Shown here: piece by piece, positions 54,011-63,124 of the stretch
How the letters are laid out: each line of letters starts with the position of its first letter
How positions within the stretch are numbered: the stretch's first letter is position 1
NCBI RefSeq assembly: GCF_900115755.1
Contig: NZ_FOXQ01000001.1
Coordinates: 930,001-994,000 of the forward strand
Reading direction: 5' to 3'
DNA: 64,000 nucleotides
From: Parafilimonas terrae
GTDB taxonomy: Bacteria; Bacteroidota; Bacteroidia; Chitinophagales; Chitinophagaceae
Program-made: the position numbers and the translations under genes
The notes under the pieces: generated by a model
What the model saw: the letters and a program-made list of their open reading frames with translations, nothing else
What the model was told of the DNA's origin: nothing
Databases searched by the model: none

Positions 54011-55186
54011 TTAGTTAATGGTAATACGCCCATTAATTATTTTTATATAATACAGCTTTTTGTTTTCAAGATAATCCGGTAAAAAAGACGTTTGGGTTAA
54101 CCGAACCGGTTCAAAATTATAATCATTCGAAACCTTGTAATCATCGCGGGATACATTATTGATAAAAGAAACAGGGTTTGCAAGCAGCAGCTTTACAAAG
54201 TGATATATAGTTTCATATCCCTTATAAACCATATCGCTCGGTTTTGAATAATAAGCACGCATGTAATTTGCCGAAATACTGTCTATAAAAGCACCGCCAC
54301 GCACATAGTTATAAGGCGTGGTTACTACAATCTGAATTTTATCAGAAGCCGTGCCTGTTGTTCCATTCATTCCATTCCATGTGGGCATACCGGCCACTAC
54401 GCTTGAATAAGTTTCACCCTTATCGTTCAGTGCTTTTATAAGCGCCTGGCCAAAACCTTCATATAAACTCCCGCACAAAACAACGTTTTGGGTTGTGCTG
54501 TCCAAATGGCTCAATACATCGGTGGCAGAAAAATTATCCCTTAAAATAACTGTAGAAAAATTGAGCGCCCGCCTTGTATTCAACAGTTTAAATTCTTCAG
54601 CAATCCTGTCTTCCAGCGAACCCCGGCGTGTAAAAAAAACAATTTTTTTACCGCGGTAATTACTTGCGAGATAATTATAAACAGCCTGTATATGCGTTTT
54701 CCAGGTTGGGTTTACCATTATAAAAAACGGGTTGTTTTCGAGATAAATATCATTTGGGAATGTGGCTGATATTACCGGTATGCTGTTTTTTGCGGAGAAT
54801 GAAGTAAGCGCCCTCTGTTCTGTTGAATTAGAAATTGATGCAACCACAAGCGAAAAATTCATAGGCTGCATTTGTACGGTAAGCTGTTCTATAGACTGAT
54901 TGGCTTTATGCGTATCATAAATCCACACTTCAATATTGGCATTTTCTTTTTGCAAAGAATCAATAGCCATCATTACACCGCTGTAAAAATCAAGGCCCGA
55001 TAAAAAGTACTGGGATATTCTTACGTTGCTCAGCTTGTATTCATAACCGTTAAAGGCAGAATCAAGATTTAAAGGCAATAGTATTGCAACACGCAAAGGC
55101 GCCTGCATTGTATCTGCTGCTTTTGAAGTACCTGTTATAAAAACGAAAAGCAGGGCAGGAAGAATTTTTTTAATAGCTGAATGCAT
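54011..55186 (-). CDS. Periplasmic type-1 binding-fold protein (receptor-ligand-binding family)
   Basis: About 391 residues from ATG 55186 with a signal peptide ending GTSKAA. The fold is that of periplasmic ABC-type receptors: RVAILLPLNLDSAF, SGLDFYSGVMMAIDSLQKENANIEVWIYDTHKANQSIEQL, MNFSLVVASISNSTEQRALTSFSAKNSIPVISATFPND, YRGKKIVFFTRRGSLEDRIAEEFKLLNTR and VVLCGSLYEGFGQALIKALNDKG. Relatives include LpoA-like and amino-acid-binding proteins. No transporter gene is next to it, so it may instead act in cell-wall metabolism. It starts ten bases after guaA and is probably co-transcribed. Confidence 0.75.
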   Translation of the reverse strand: MHSAIKKILPALLFVFITGTSKAADTMQAPLRVAILLPLNLDSAFNGYEYKLSNVRISQYFLSGLDFYSGVMMAIDSLQKENANIEVWIYDTHKANQSIEQLTVQMQPMNFSLVVASISNSTEQRALTSFSAKNSIPVISATFPNDIYLENNPFFIMVNPTWKTHIQAVYNYLASNYRGKKIVFFTRRGSLEDRIAEEFKLLNTRRALNFSTVILRDNFSATDVLSHLDSTTQNVVLCGSLYEGFGQALIKALNDKGETYSSVVAGMPTWNGMNGTTGTASDKIQIVVTTPYNYVRGGAFIDSISANYMRAYYSKPSDMVYKGYETIYHFVKLLLANPVSFINNVSRDDYKVSNDYNFEPVRLTQTSFLPDYLENKKLYYIKIINGRITIN

Positions 55187-55216
55187 AGATCGTAATCGCA
55201 AAATCAAATTTAATGC

Positions 55217-56752
55217 CTATTCCCACTCAATGGTGGCAGGCGGTTTACTGCTTATATCATACACAACACGGTTTATACCGCGAACGCCGTTTATAATTTC
55301 GTTTGATACGTGGGCAAGAAAATCATAAGGCAAATGCGCCCAGTCCGCTGTCATGCCGTCAACCGAAGTCACAGCACGCAATGCCACGGTATATTCATAC
55401 GTACGCTCATCGCCCATAACGCCAACACTTTTTACCGGCAATAATATAGCGGCAGCCTGCCACACTTTATTGTACAGGTTATATTCTTTTAACGACTTAA
55501 TAAAAATATCATCTGCCTGCTGCAGCAGTTTAACTTTCTCTTCGGTTATATCGCTTAATATTCTTATAGCAAGGCCCGGTCCTGGAAATGGATGGCGATT
55601 AATCATGTCTGATGGAATGCCCAGCTCAAGCCCTACTTTTCTTACTTCATCTTTAAACAAAAAACGCAACGGTTCAACCAAAGAAAGATGCATTTTTTCT
55701 GGCAGGCCGCCAACATTGTGGTGCGATTTTATAGTTACCGAAGGCCCGTGCACACTTACGCTTTCAATTACATCAGGATAGATTGTTCCCTGCCCTAAAA
55801 ATTTTGCTTCGGGAATTTTTGCAGCCTCTTCCTGGAACACATCTATAAATAATTTGCCAATGGCTTTTCTCTTTGCTTCGGGATCTGTCTTATCTTTTAA
55901 AGCATCGTAAAAATTTTGTTTCGCATCAATGCCCGTTACATTAAGCCCGATATTTTTATACGTTTCAAGCACGCTTTCAAACTCATCTTTCCGCAATACA
56001 CCATTGTCAACAAAAATGCCATGCAGCCTTTCGCCAATTGCTTTGCTGATGAGTGTTGCAGCCACCGTGCTGTCAACACCACCGCTTAAAGCCATAATTA
56101 CATGCGCATCGCCAATTTGTTTTTTCAAAGCATCAACCGTTTCGTGTATAAATGATGCCGGCGTCCAATTTTGTTTGCAGCCACAAATATTTACCAGGAA
56201 ATTCTTTATGATCTTTTTGCCTTCGGCAGAATGATAAACTTCTGCATGAAACTGTATGCCATATAAAGGATATTTTTCATTCGTATTTCTGAAAGCCGCA
56301 ACAGGAATGCTCGCTGTTGTAGCCAATAATTCAAACCCCTCTGGCAATTGTGTAATGGTATCGCTGTGGCTCATCCAAACCTGCGAATCATCTTCCACAT
56401 CGGCAAGCAGCACATCATCTTCAATCTGCTTATGCAGCTTTGCCCTTCCATATTCGCGCTTGTTTGATTTTTCCACTTTCCCGCCATATTCCTTTGCGGT
56501 AAGCTGTGCGCCGTAACAAACGCCCAGCACAGGTGTTTTTTGCACAAACGATGGAATGTTAACCACAGGCGCATCTCCATCGTTCACACTGAAAGGCGAA
56601 CCGCTTAAAATAATGCCTTTAACGGTTTCATCAATGGCAAAAAGCTTATTAAAAGGAAGTATTTCGCAGTAAACATTGGCTTCTCTTACCGCACGGGCAA
56701 TTAATTGTGTGTATTGGCTGCCAAAGTCGAGAATTAAAATTTTTTCGGTCAT
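55217..56752 (-). CDS. guaA: GMP synthase (glutamine-hydrolysing)
   Basis: 511 residues. The class I glutaminase domain (1-195) has [23 protein letters not shown] (catalytic Cys) and [11 protein letters not shown] (catalytic His and Glu). The synthetase half has the PP-loop [17 protein letters not shown] and the C-terminal dimerisation domain ending [18 protein letters not shown], the standard terminus. It makes GMP from XMP. The gene is followed by the receptor-like gene. Confidence 0.96.
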   Translation of the reverse strand: MTEKILILDFGSQYTQLIARAVREANVYCEILPFNKLFAIDETVKGIILSGSPFSVNDGDAPVVNIPSFVQKTPVLGVCYGAQLTAKEYGGKVEKSNKREYGRAKLHKQIEDDVLLADVEDDSQVWMSHSDTITQLPEGFELLATTASIPVAAFRNTNEKYPLYGIQFHAEVYHSAEGKKIIKNFLVNICGCKQNWTPASFIHETVDALKKQIGDAHVIMALSGGVDSTVAATLISKAIGERLHGIFVDNGVLRKDEFESVLETYKNIGLNVTGIDAKQNFYDALKDKTDPEAKRKAIGKLFIDVFQEEAAKIPEAKFLGQGTIYPDVIESVSVHGPSVTIKSHHNVGGLPEKMHLSLVEPLRFLFKDEVRKVGLELGIPSDMINRHPFPGPGLAIRILSDITEEKVKLLQQADDIFIKSLKEYNLYNKVWQAAAILLPVKSVGVMGDERTYEYTVALRAVTSVDGMTADWAHLPYDFLAHVSNEIINGVRGINRVVYDISSKPPATIEWE

Positions 56753-56967
56753 AAGAATGCGCGAAGATAGCCGATTTTAAAAGATGCCGGCGAGGGTTTG
56801 CAATCAATTAACTGCATGATTTCCGGAAGCCGCCAGGTATAGCCGGGCGGCATTTAAAGATTGCAGAATGGAAGGTTATTAAGGAATGTCTGTCACCTCA
56901 TATATGGCAGTATCGCCTCCCATAAAATGATGGCAGTATTTTTTTATTATGTGCTTATTTTAGCGGC

Positions 56968-57705
56968 ATGAAAAAAATTTTATCTATGAAAATATACCTT
57001 ACACTGTTTGCGGTTATTACTGTATTTGCATCCTGTTATAACCCGTTTTCTAAAACCGTAAAGGGCAATGGCAACATTAAAACCGATGAAAGAACTCTTC
57101 AAACTTTCGATAAAGTAAGATGCTCGGGCAGCTACAATGTTGAGCTCACGCAGGGCAATGCATCAACCATAAAAATTGAAACCGATGAGAACCTGTTGCC
57201 TTACATTGAAACAAAAATAAATGGCGATGAACTGGTGATACGTACAGAAGATGACGTGAATATACGCTCATCTGATAAGATAAAAGTTTATATAACTACC
57301 AATAAGCTTGAGGGATTTAAGTTAAACGGCAGCGGTGATGTTAAAACCACTAATAAATTTACAGGCAGCGATCATCTTGACCTTGATATTGCCGGCAGCG
57401 GCAATATACATTTTGATGTAAACACGCCAGCTATAAACTCGTCTATTTCAGGGAGCGGTGATATTTATTTAAGCGGTGAAACAAAAGACTCCAGGATTGA
57501 TATTGCGGGAAGCGGAAACTATCATGCTGATGATTTAAAAGCAGAGAATGCCACTATAAAAATTGCCGGCAGCGGCGATGCCTGGCTGTTTGTGGATAAC
57601 CAGCTCGATATAAATATTGCAGGCATTGGCAACGTTTATTACAGGGGCAATGCAACGGTAAATCAAAAAATAGCCGGTACCGGAAAAATTGAGAAGAAAG
57701 ATTAA
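56968..57705 (+). CDS. Head-GIN-domain (DUF2807) lipoprotein
   Basis: 245 residues. Lipobox VFASC (lipid Cys23), then DUF2807 repeats of a right-handed beta-helix type: VRCSGSYNVELTQGNASTIKIETDENLLPYIETKINGDELVIRT, FKLNGSGDVKTTNKFTGSDHLDLDIAGSGNIHFDVNTPAINSSISGSGDIYLSGETKDSRIDIAGSGNYHADDLKAENATIKIAGSGDAW. The repeated GSG turns are clear. Such proteins sit in the outer membrane or periplasm with unknown function. It converges with dusB. Confidence 0.9.
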   Translation: MKKILSMKIYLTLFAVITVFASCYNPFSKTVKGNGNIKTDERTLQTFDKVRCSGSYNVELTQGNASTIKIETDENLLPYIETKINGDELVIRTEDDVNIRSSDKIKVYITTNKLEGFKLNGSGDVKTTNKFTGSDHLDLDIAGSGNIHFDVNTPAINSSISGSGDIYLSGETKDSRIDIAGSGNYHADDLKAENATIKIAGSGDAWLFVDNQLDINIAGIGNVYYRGNATVNQKIAGTGKIEKKD

Positions 57706-57749
57706 TATTTTTAAAAGTGTTTGCGCTTAGAAGAATACTTTGAATAATG

Positions 57750-58784
57750 TTAACCGCAGCTGTAGGCCAGTTCATCCATATTTATTTTTCGCGGCTGTAT
57801 TTCAATGCCTGCATAAGTTTTATTAATATCATCTAATAAAGAAAAGATGGCTTCAGGCTCTTTTAATGTTACCAGTTTTGTCCTGTATTCTTTAATGTTT
57901 GGAAGGCCTTTCAAATAATTGCCATAATGCCTGCGCATTTCGAGAATGCCGAGTGTTTGTCCTTTCCATTCAATACTTCTTTGCAAATGTTTTTTTATAA
58001 CACCAACACGTTGTTCAATGGTTGGCGCTGGCAAATGAGTTCCTATTTGCAGGTAATATTTTATTTCATTAAAAATCCACGGGTAGCCAATGGCTGCACG
58101 GCCAATCATAATGCCATCCACACCATAACGGTTTTTATATTCCAGCGCTTTTTCAGGAGAATCAATATCGCCGTTCCCAAAAATGGGAATATGCATGCGC
58201 GGATTGTTTTTTACTTCAGCAATCAATCGCCAATCGGCTGCGCCTTTATATAACTGGCTGCGCGTTCTGCCATGAATGGATAAAGCTTTTATGCCCACAT
58301 CCTGCAGCCGTTCCGCCACTTCAACAATATTCCTGCTCTCTTCATCCCAGCCCAACCTCGTTTTAACGGTAACGGGCAGCGATGTTGAATTAACGCAGGC
58401 TTTTGTTAACCGCTCCATCAAATCAATATCTTTTAAAACGGCTGCGCCGGCGCCTTTGCTCACCACTTTTTTTACAGGGCAGCCAAAATTTATATCAAGC
58501 AGGTCAGGATTGACTGCATCAACAATTTTTGCGCTCATGGCCATTGCCTCTTCATCGCCGCCAAAAATTTGTATGCCGATGGGTTTTTCGTAATCAAACA
58601 CATCAAGCTTTTGCCTGCTTTTTATGGCATCGCGGATTAAGCCTTCACTGGAAATAAATTCAGTGTACATTAAATCGGCGCCATTGTCTTTGCACACAGC
58701 GCGAAAAGGCGGGTCGCTCACATCTTCCATTGGCGCCAGCAGCAACGGAAAATCAGGTAATGTTATATTGCCGATTGGAATCAT
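57750..58784 (-). CDS. dusB: tRNA-dihydrouridine synthase, DusB type
   Basis: 344 residues. FMN-binding TIM barrel with LLAPMEDVSDPPFRAVCKDNGADLMYTEFISSEGL, IGIQIFGGDEEAMAMSAKIV, DINFGCPVKKVVSKGAGAAVLKD (catalytic Cys in NFGCP), TVKTRLGWDEESRNIVEVA, LSIHGRTRSQLYKGAADWRLI and IPIFGNGDIDSPEKALEYKNRYGVDGIMIGRAAIGYPWIF. It reduces uridines in tRNA D-loops. A stand-alone gene. Confidence 0.94.
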   Translation of the reverse strand: MIPIGNITLPDFPLLLAPMEDVSDPPFRAVCKDNGADLMYTEFISSEGLIRDAIKSRQKLDVFDYEKPIGIQIFGGDEEAMAMSAKIVDAVNPDLLDINFGCPVKKVVSKGAGAAVLKDIDLMERLTKACVNSTSLPVTVKTRLGWDEESRNIVEVAERLQDVGIKALSIHGRTRSQLYKGAADWRLIAEVKNNPRMHIPIFGNGDIDSPEKALEYKNRYGVDGIMIGRAAIGYPWIFNEIKYYLQIGTHLPAPTIEQRVGVIKKHLQRSIEWKGQTLGILEMRRHYGNYLKGLPNIKEYRTKLVTLKEPEAIFSLLDDINKTYAGIEIQPRKINMDELAYSCG

Positions 58785-58868
58785 TAATACCGGTTCTTGT
58801 AAATAATTAGAGCTATCTCAGGCTGCTCCTATAAATTTGAAGCAGCAAAATTAAGCTATAGAAATTTT

Positions 58869-59804
58869 ATGTTTGATTATGATGCCCAACGCCCACGATA
58901 TAACCCGTGGTCTCAGTTTTCAATTTTATTATTGCTTTGCGGCTTTGGGCTCATTGCCGGGAGCGTAGTAAGTTTTTTAATAGCCGACGCCGTTTTACAT
59001 GTGCCCCTGCAACAACTTCCTGATGCTTTAAAGAACGCAAAAAATGCAAACCTTTCCAGGCTTATGCAATTTGTAAGCACATTTTTCTTCATGGCGTTGC
59101 CTTCCTTCATTTTTGCCAGGATAATAAACAAACAGCCTTTTAAATATATTGGATTTAATGGCGCTATCAGTGGCAAACAGGTTTTTTTTATTGTGGGTAT
59201 TATGTTTATGGGTTTGTATGTAAGTGAAATGCTTGGCGCAGTAAACGAACTTATTCCTATTTCTAAAACTGCCGAAGATTATTTTAAAGCGCTGGAAAAT
59301 GAATACAACCAGCAAATGATGGCCATAGCCAGTATGAAATCGGTGCAGGATTATCTTGTATCGCTCTTAATGATTGCCCTGCTGCCTGCCATTTTTGAAG
59401 AGATGCTATTCCGGGGGGCGCTTCAGCCGGTTATGATAAATATTTCAAAAAATGTTTTTATCGGTATTTTCTTAACCAGTTTTTTATTCAGCGCTATTCA
59501 TATATCGTATTACGGTTTTTTACCAAGATTAGCTTTGGGATTAATGATTGGCTATGTGTTTTATTTCAGTAAGAATTTGTGGCTGGCATCTATAACCCAT
59601 TTCCTGTATAATGCTTTTGGCGTATCTCAAATGTATGCTCTAAGTATGCGGGGGAAATTAACGCCGGAAGCTATGAACGCCAATAATACGCCTTTAATAT
59701 ATGGCCTGCTTGCAACCATATCTGTGCTCATTATCTTTCGTTATTTTAAGAAAGAAAGCGAAGTGGTTATATCAATGTATAACTTTCATAAAAAGAAGTT
59801 TTGA
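58869..59804 (+). CDS. CPBP-family intramembrane glutamic protease
   Basis: 311 residues, about seven membrane segments. Conserved motif 1 EEMLFRG (Glu177, Glu178, Arg182), motif 2 His211 (FSAIHIS) and motif 3 THFLYNAF (His244, Asn248) match the CAAX-protease/bacteriocin-processing (Abi) family. The N-terminal DYDAQRPRYNPWSQF is a cytosolic stretch before the first helix. Substrate unknown. It converges with the antiporter gene, the stops being eight bases apart. Confidence 0.9.
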   Translation: MFDYDAQRPRYNPWSQFSILLLLCGFGLIAGSVVSFLIADAVLHVPLQQLPDALKNAKNANLSRLMQFVSTFFFMALPSFIFARIINKQPFKYIGFNGAISGKQVFFIVGIMFMGLYVSEMLGAVNELIPISKTAEDYFKALENEYNQQMMAIASMKSVQDYLVSLLMIALLPAIFEEMLFRGALQPVMINISKNVFIGIFLTSFLFSAIHISYYGFLPRLALGLMIGYVFYFSKNLWLASITHFLYNAFGVSQMYALSMRGKLTPEAMNANNTPLIYGLLATISVLIIFRYFKKESEVVISMYNFHKKKF

Positions 59805-59812
59805 AACACGGC

Positions 59813-61423
59813 TCAGCCATTATACCCAGAGTCATAAATTTCAAGCTTAAGCCTTGTTTCTTCAAGATCTAATTCGCGTTCCATTTTGCGCAAAATTTCT
59901 TCACTGGCATCTCCTTTTCTGTGCATCTGCTGAATGGTTTGACGTTCCACTTTAAGCAGGTCAATCTGCAGTTGCGAATATTCATTAAAAATATTGCCGG
60001 CCAGCATTTTACCCTTGCCAAAATAGTTTGCAGGCAACTCCGTTTTTTGCAGGCGGTTATATTTAACTTCATATTTACTTTTAATATTATCAAGCAAATC
60101 TTCCTGCACCAGCGATAAATTATCTTCTATATAACCGATGGCTGTTTTTACTACGGTATTGCGCACTTCATATTCTTCGGCAACCAAAGAATAAGGTTCG
60201 ATTTTCAGCTTTCGCACAACCCATTTTAAACTGCCGCCCAGTAATAAAAGTGTAATAAGAATTACGCAGAACGACAGGTAAACAATCAGTTCCCGGTTTT
60301 TAAAATTTTCACCACTGGCAAGTATTACAGGCAACCCTAATGCTGCCGCCATTGATACTACGCCGCGCATGCCGGCCCATCCAAATATTACCATATTACG
60401 GGCATCGAAAGGCTCTTCTTCACGAATGCGCTTACTTAGCGCCTTCGGCACTAAAGCAGCAGGAATTACCCAGATAAACCTTACCAGTATTACAACGGCG
60501 CTTATAATAAGTGCAGAAGAAGCAAGGGTTTGCCAGGGATAATTATTTATACCTTTTATCACATCACGCAGTTGTAAACCAATGAGGATAAATACCAGTG
60601 CATTTAAAATAAAAATTACCGCCTGCCAAACAGCATAAGTCATTATCCGGCTTTCGTTGCTGAAAGTTTCATCAGAACGAAAAGAAAGGTATAAGCCGGA
60701 TGTAACTACAGCCAGCACACCCGATACTTCAAAATGTTCTGCTATAAGATAAGAAGCAAATGGTGTGAGGAAGGAAAGCGTAACTTCCAGTACCGGGTCG
60801 CAAAAAAACTTTTTATGAATGAGATAAATAACATAAGCAATGAAAAGCCCTATAGCTACACCGCATGCAGAAACCCATAAAAAATTAAGGCCGGCTTTCC
60901 ATAATACAAATTGCGTGGTTACGGCGGCCAGCGCATATTTGTAGGCAATTAAACCACTGGCATCATTTACGAGGCTTTCGCCTTCAAGTATGGCCGTTAT
61001 ACGCGGATGCAAACCGAGGCCTTTTGTAACCGATGTAGCTGCTACTGCGTCGGGCGGTGATACAATAGCGCCTAAAAGAAATGCTTCAGGCCATGAAAGG
61101 TTTTCAATCAGCTCATGTGCAGCCCAGGCAACAGCTAATGTGGTAAGAAAAACAAGACCAATAGCGGCGAAGCTTATAGGCCGTATGGCAGCCTTAAAGT
61201 CGCGCCAGCTTGTATTCCAGGCTGCTCCATATAATAACGGTGGCAGAAAAACAAAGAATACAACATCGGGCTGTAAAGATATAACCGGCAAACCGGGGAT
61301 AAGGCTTATCAAAATACCGGATAGCACAAGCGCTATCGGTAAAGGAAAATTAAATTTTTTGCTGAGCACACCTAAAAACGTAACACCAAATAATAAAATA
61401 ATTATGATATCAACATTTTCCAT
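59813..61423 (-). CDS. CPA1-type Na+/H+ antiporter
   Basis: 536 residues with about 12 membrane segments in the first 410 and a cytosolic coiled C-terminal tail (about 415-536). LLYGAAWNTSWRDFKAAI, FLLGAIVSPPDAVAATSVTKGLGLHPRITAILEGESLVNDASGLIAYKYAL hold the Asp-rich cation site (SPPDA and NDASGL), and FGWAGMRGVVSMAAALGLP is the conserved motif of CPA1 exchangers. It exchanges Na+ (or K+) for H+ across the inner membrane. No regulator adjacent. Confidence 0.93.
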   Translation of the reverse strand: MENVDIIIILLFGVTFLGVLSKKFNFPLPIALVLSGILISLIPGLPVISLQPDVVFFVFLPPLLYGAAWNTSWRDFKAAIRPISFAAIGLVFLTTLAVAWAAHELIENLSWPEAFLLGAIVSPPDAVAATSVTKGLGLHPRITAILEGESLVNDASGLIAYKYALAAVTTQFVLWKAGLNFLWVSACGVAIGLFIAYVIYLIHKKFFCDPVLEVTLSFLTPFASYLIAEHFEVSGVLAVVTSGLYLSFRSDETFSNESRIMTYAVWQAVIFILNALVFILIGLQLRDVIKGINNYPWQTLASSALIISAVVILVRFIWVIPAALVPKALSKRIREEEPFDARNMVIFGWAGMRGVVSMAAALGLPVILASGENFKNRELIVYLSFCVILITLLLLGGSLKWVVRKLKIEPYSLVAEEYEVRNTVVKTAIGYIEDNLSLVQEDLLDNIKSKYEVKYNRLQKTELPANYFGKGKMLAGNIFNEYSQLQIDLLKVERQTIQQMHRKGDASEEILRKMERELDLEETRLKLEIYDSGYNG

Positions 61424-61534
61424 GTTTTAAAAATAACAATCTTGTTGAATTATTTGAAAATGGCCAATAGATTTGAACTATTAAGTTTGAAGGGTTATTT
61501 ATAAAATCCCGTTTAACTTAAGTCCGGAATAGGG

Positions 61535-61867
61535 TTACATGCTTTTAAGCTCGCTTAAAGTTTTATCACCGAGCTCCAGTATAATCTCAGCATCGGTGCA
61601 ACAGTAAAGTGTCTTCCCTTCTTTTTGTGAAACTTCCATAAACAAAGAAGGGCTTTTACTGAACAACTTCTGCAGTGTAATTGCGTTATCGAGAAAGGCA
61701 AAAAAAGGAGAAGGCATAGTGGCATAATATACCGTTCCACCGGGTTTAAGTGTATTGGAAGCGAGAAACAGGTTACCGTTTTTATTTTCAAAAAGCTCAA
61801 GGCGGATAAGCGGTGTATCAATTAATATTTTTACAGGTACAAGATTTTTTCGTTCAGCTATGAGCAT
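61535..61867 (-). CDS. Hypothetical protein of about 110 residues
   Basis: From ATG 61867 the protein reads MLIAERKNLVPVKILIDTPLIRLELFENKNGNLFLASNTLKPGGTVYYATMPSPFFAFLDNAITLQKLFSKSPSLFMEVSQKEGKTLYCCTDAEIILELGDKTLSELKSM in outline; no family is recognised. A longer frame opens at TTG 61927, but a perfect palindrome that looks like an operator lies over it, so I prefer the later ATG. It is soluble and lies behind the antiporter on the same strand. Confidence 0.55.
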   Translation of the reverse strand: MLIAERKNLVPVKILIDTPLIRLELFENKNGNLFLASNTLKPGGTVYYATMPSPFFAFLDNAITLQKLFSKSPSLFMEVSQKEGKTLYCCTDAEIILELGDKTLSELKSM

Positions 61868-61910
61868 GGTTCGGTTTAAAGCAAAACTATTTTTCACATT
61901 ATTAAATTCC

Positions 61911-61926
61911 TGTGTCAAATGACACA
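61911..61926. promoter_or_regulatory. Perfect 7-2-7 palindrome, possible operator
   Basis: TGTGTCAAATGACACA (arms TGTGTCA / TGACACA) lies 44 bases upstream of ATG 61867 and about 100 bases from the divergent arg promoter. It resembles a dimeric regulator site; the regulator is unknown. Confidence 0.5.
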
Positions 61927-62032
61927 AAAGGCTTTATTGCAATAGCAAACTTCCAGGCAATAAGCTAACAATCATTAGCACCCTTCTTATTTATTCTGAA
62001 AAAAATTAACGCATTTATATTTTAAACATTAC

Positions 62033-62040
62033 TAATTTTA
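62033..62040 (+). promoter_or_regulatory. Possible -7 box of the arg operon promoter
   Basis: TAATTTTA followed by CGCCC is close to TAnnTTTG and would give a leader of about 230 bases before the GNAT start. In the 352-base gap 61928-62279 this, the leader peptide and three hairpins are all that I see. Confidence 0.35.
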
Positions 62041-62121
62041 CGCCCTCAAAAAATATTGGTTCACAATTTTATATTGAACTGACGTTGAAAAAGAACACAA
62101 CACATAACAACTTACATGTTT

Positions 62122-62140
62122 CTCATCATACCATGATGAG
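62122..62140 (+). promoter_or_regulatory. Hairpin sequestering the leader peptide start
   Basis: Perfect 8-base arms CTCATCAT / ATGATGAG with a 3-base loop. The 3' arm is the first eight bases of the leader peptide frame, so folding would hide its start codon. Confidence 0.6.
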
Positions 62141-62198
62141 TGTTGGTTTATTACCGAACCCGTTTTGCTTCCGCCTTGTGCGACGACCGAGAATTTGA
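62133..62198 (+). CDS. Possible arginine-rich leader peptide of the arg operon
   Basis: A 21-codon frame (62133-62198) ends FRLVRRPRI: four Arg, including a CGA CGA pair, in the last eight codons. It precedes the GNAT-argG genes. Downstream, before the GNAT start at 62280, lie an ATGCA/TGCAT hairpin (62213-62226), a CGTGTAA/TTACACG hairpin (62228-62246) and a T-run (62258-62262). This is the layout of a ribosome-mediated attenuator, where Arg-tRNA shortage would stall the ribosome; the terminator is not textbook because the T-run is about 11 bases past the stem. Confidence 0.5.
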   Translation: MMSVGLLPNPFCFRLVRRPRI

Positions 62199-62279
62199 TA
62201 TCCTCCCGCAACATGCAGCCTTGCATTCGTGTAAAACAGTTACACGTAAACAACATCTTTTTATAACAAGCAAATCAAA

Positions 62280-63008
62280 GTGGAACAAAATCAAAATATT
62301 ATAGTACGTATAGCCAATAGTGGCGATGCAGATTACGCAGAAACCATTACCAACGAAATGGAAGCAAGCGCACAGGCAAGGGGCACCGGTATTGCCAAGC
62401 GCAGCCCGCAATATATTATTTTAAAAATGATAGAAGGCAAAGCTGTTATTGCGCACACAAAAGACGGCACATGGGTTGGCTTTTGCTATATTGAAGAATG
62501 GAGCCACGGCGAGTTTGTTGCCAACAGCGGGCTTATCGTATCGCCGGCTTTCAGAAAAACCGGCGTTGCAAAACAGATAAAGAAAAAAATATTTGAGCTT
62601 TCAAGACAGAAATATCCAAAGGCAAAAATATTTGGTTTAACCACCGGCCTTGCTGTAATGAAGATAAACAGTGACCTCGGTTATGAGCCGGTAACATACA
62701 GTGAACTTACACAGGACGAAACATTCTGGGCCGGCTGTAAAAGCTGCGTTAACTACGATATCCTCATGATGAAAGAGCGCAAGAATTGCATGTGCACTGC
62801 TATGTTATACGATCCTTCCGATCATTACGAACCACAGGAAACCAAAGAACATTTTAAGGAAAAAAGCGAAGTGTATGCAAGGCTTTTACGCAGGAAAAAA
62901 AATCGTTTTCTGAAAGCCTTTCAAAAAAAAGATAAGCAAAAGCCTGAAGTAAGGGAACAAAAAAAGCGACGTTCGCTTGTTTCCATGTTCTCCATGATTT
63001 TTTCATGA
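62280..63008 (+). CDS. GNAT acetyltransferase, probable first arginine-pathway enzyme
   Basis: 242 residues from a GTG start (GTG GAA CAA), preceded by no better ATG. The GNAT domain covers about 5-165: IIVRIANSGDADYAETITNEMEASAQARGTGIAKRSPQYI, VGFCYIEEWSHGEFVANSGLIVSPAFRKTGVAKQIKKKIFE (acyl-CoA loop RKTGVA), IFGLTTGLAVMKINSDLGYEPVTYSELTQDETFWAGCKSCVNYDIL. The C-terminal tail is Lys/Arg-rich. Bacteroidota often have such a GNAT directly before argG, and it is the best candidate for N-acyl (acetyl or succinyl) glutamate synthase. argG starts 116 bases later. Confidence 0.85.
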   Translation: MEQNQNIIVRIANSGDADYAETITNEMEASAQARGTGIAKRSPQYIILKMIEGKAVIAHTKDGTWVGFCYIEEWSHGEFVANSGLIVSPAFRKTGVAKQIKKKIFELSRQKYPKAKIFGLTTGLAVMKINSDLGYEPVTYSELTQDETFWAGCKSCVNYDILMMKERKNCMCTAMLYDPSDHYEPQETKEHFKEKSEVYARLLRRKKNRFLKAFQKKDKQKPEVREQKKRRSLVSMFSMIFS

Positions 63009-63041
63009 GAAATTTTTTGGTGACCAGCAACATCAATAATG

Positions 63042-63065
63042 GCATCATCGTTGCGTCGCAACACT
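63042..63065. repeat. Dispersed palindromic repeat, copy 2
   Basis: Reverse-complement copy (22 of 24 bases) of the element at 40409-40432, with palindromic core GTTGCGTCGCAAC, between the GNAT gene and argG. Confidence 0.7.
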
Positions 63066-63124
63066 TGTACAGCATATCATTATTCAGCATCATTCATAAA
63101 GCATAAATTACACAAGCAACATTA

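Noticed and set aside
61868-61927. Twenty-codon extension of the hypothetical gene at 61535 starting from TTG
   Set aside because: It would start inside a perfect palindrome that looks like an operator; ATG 61867 is preferred, although not proven.
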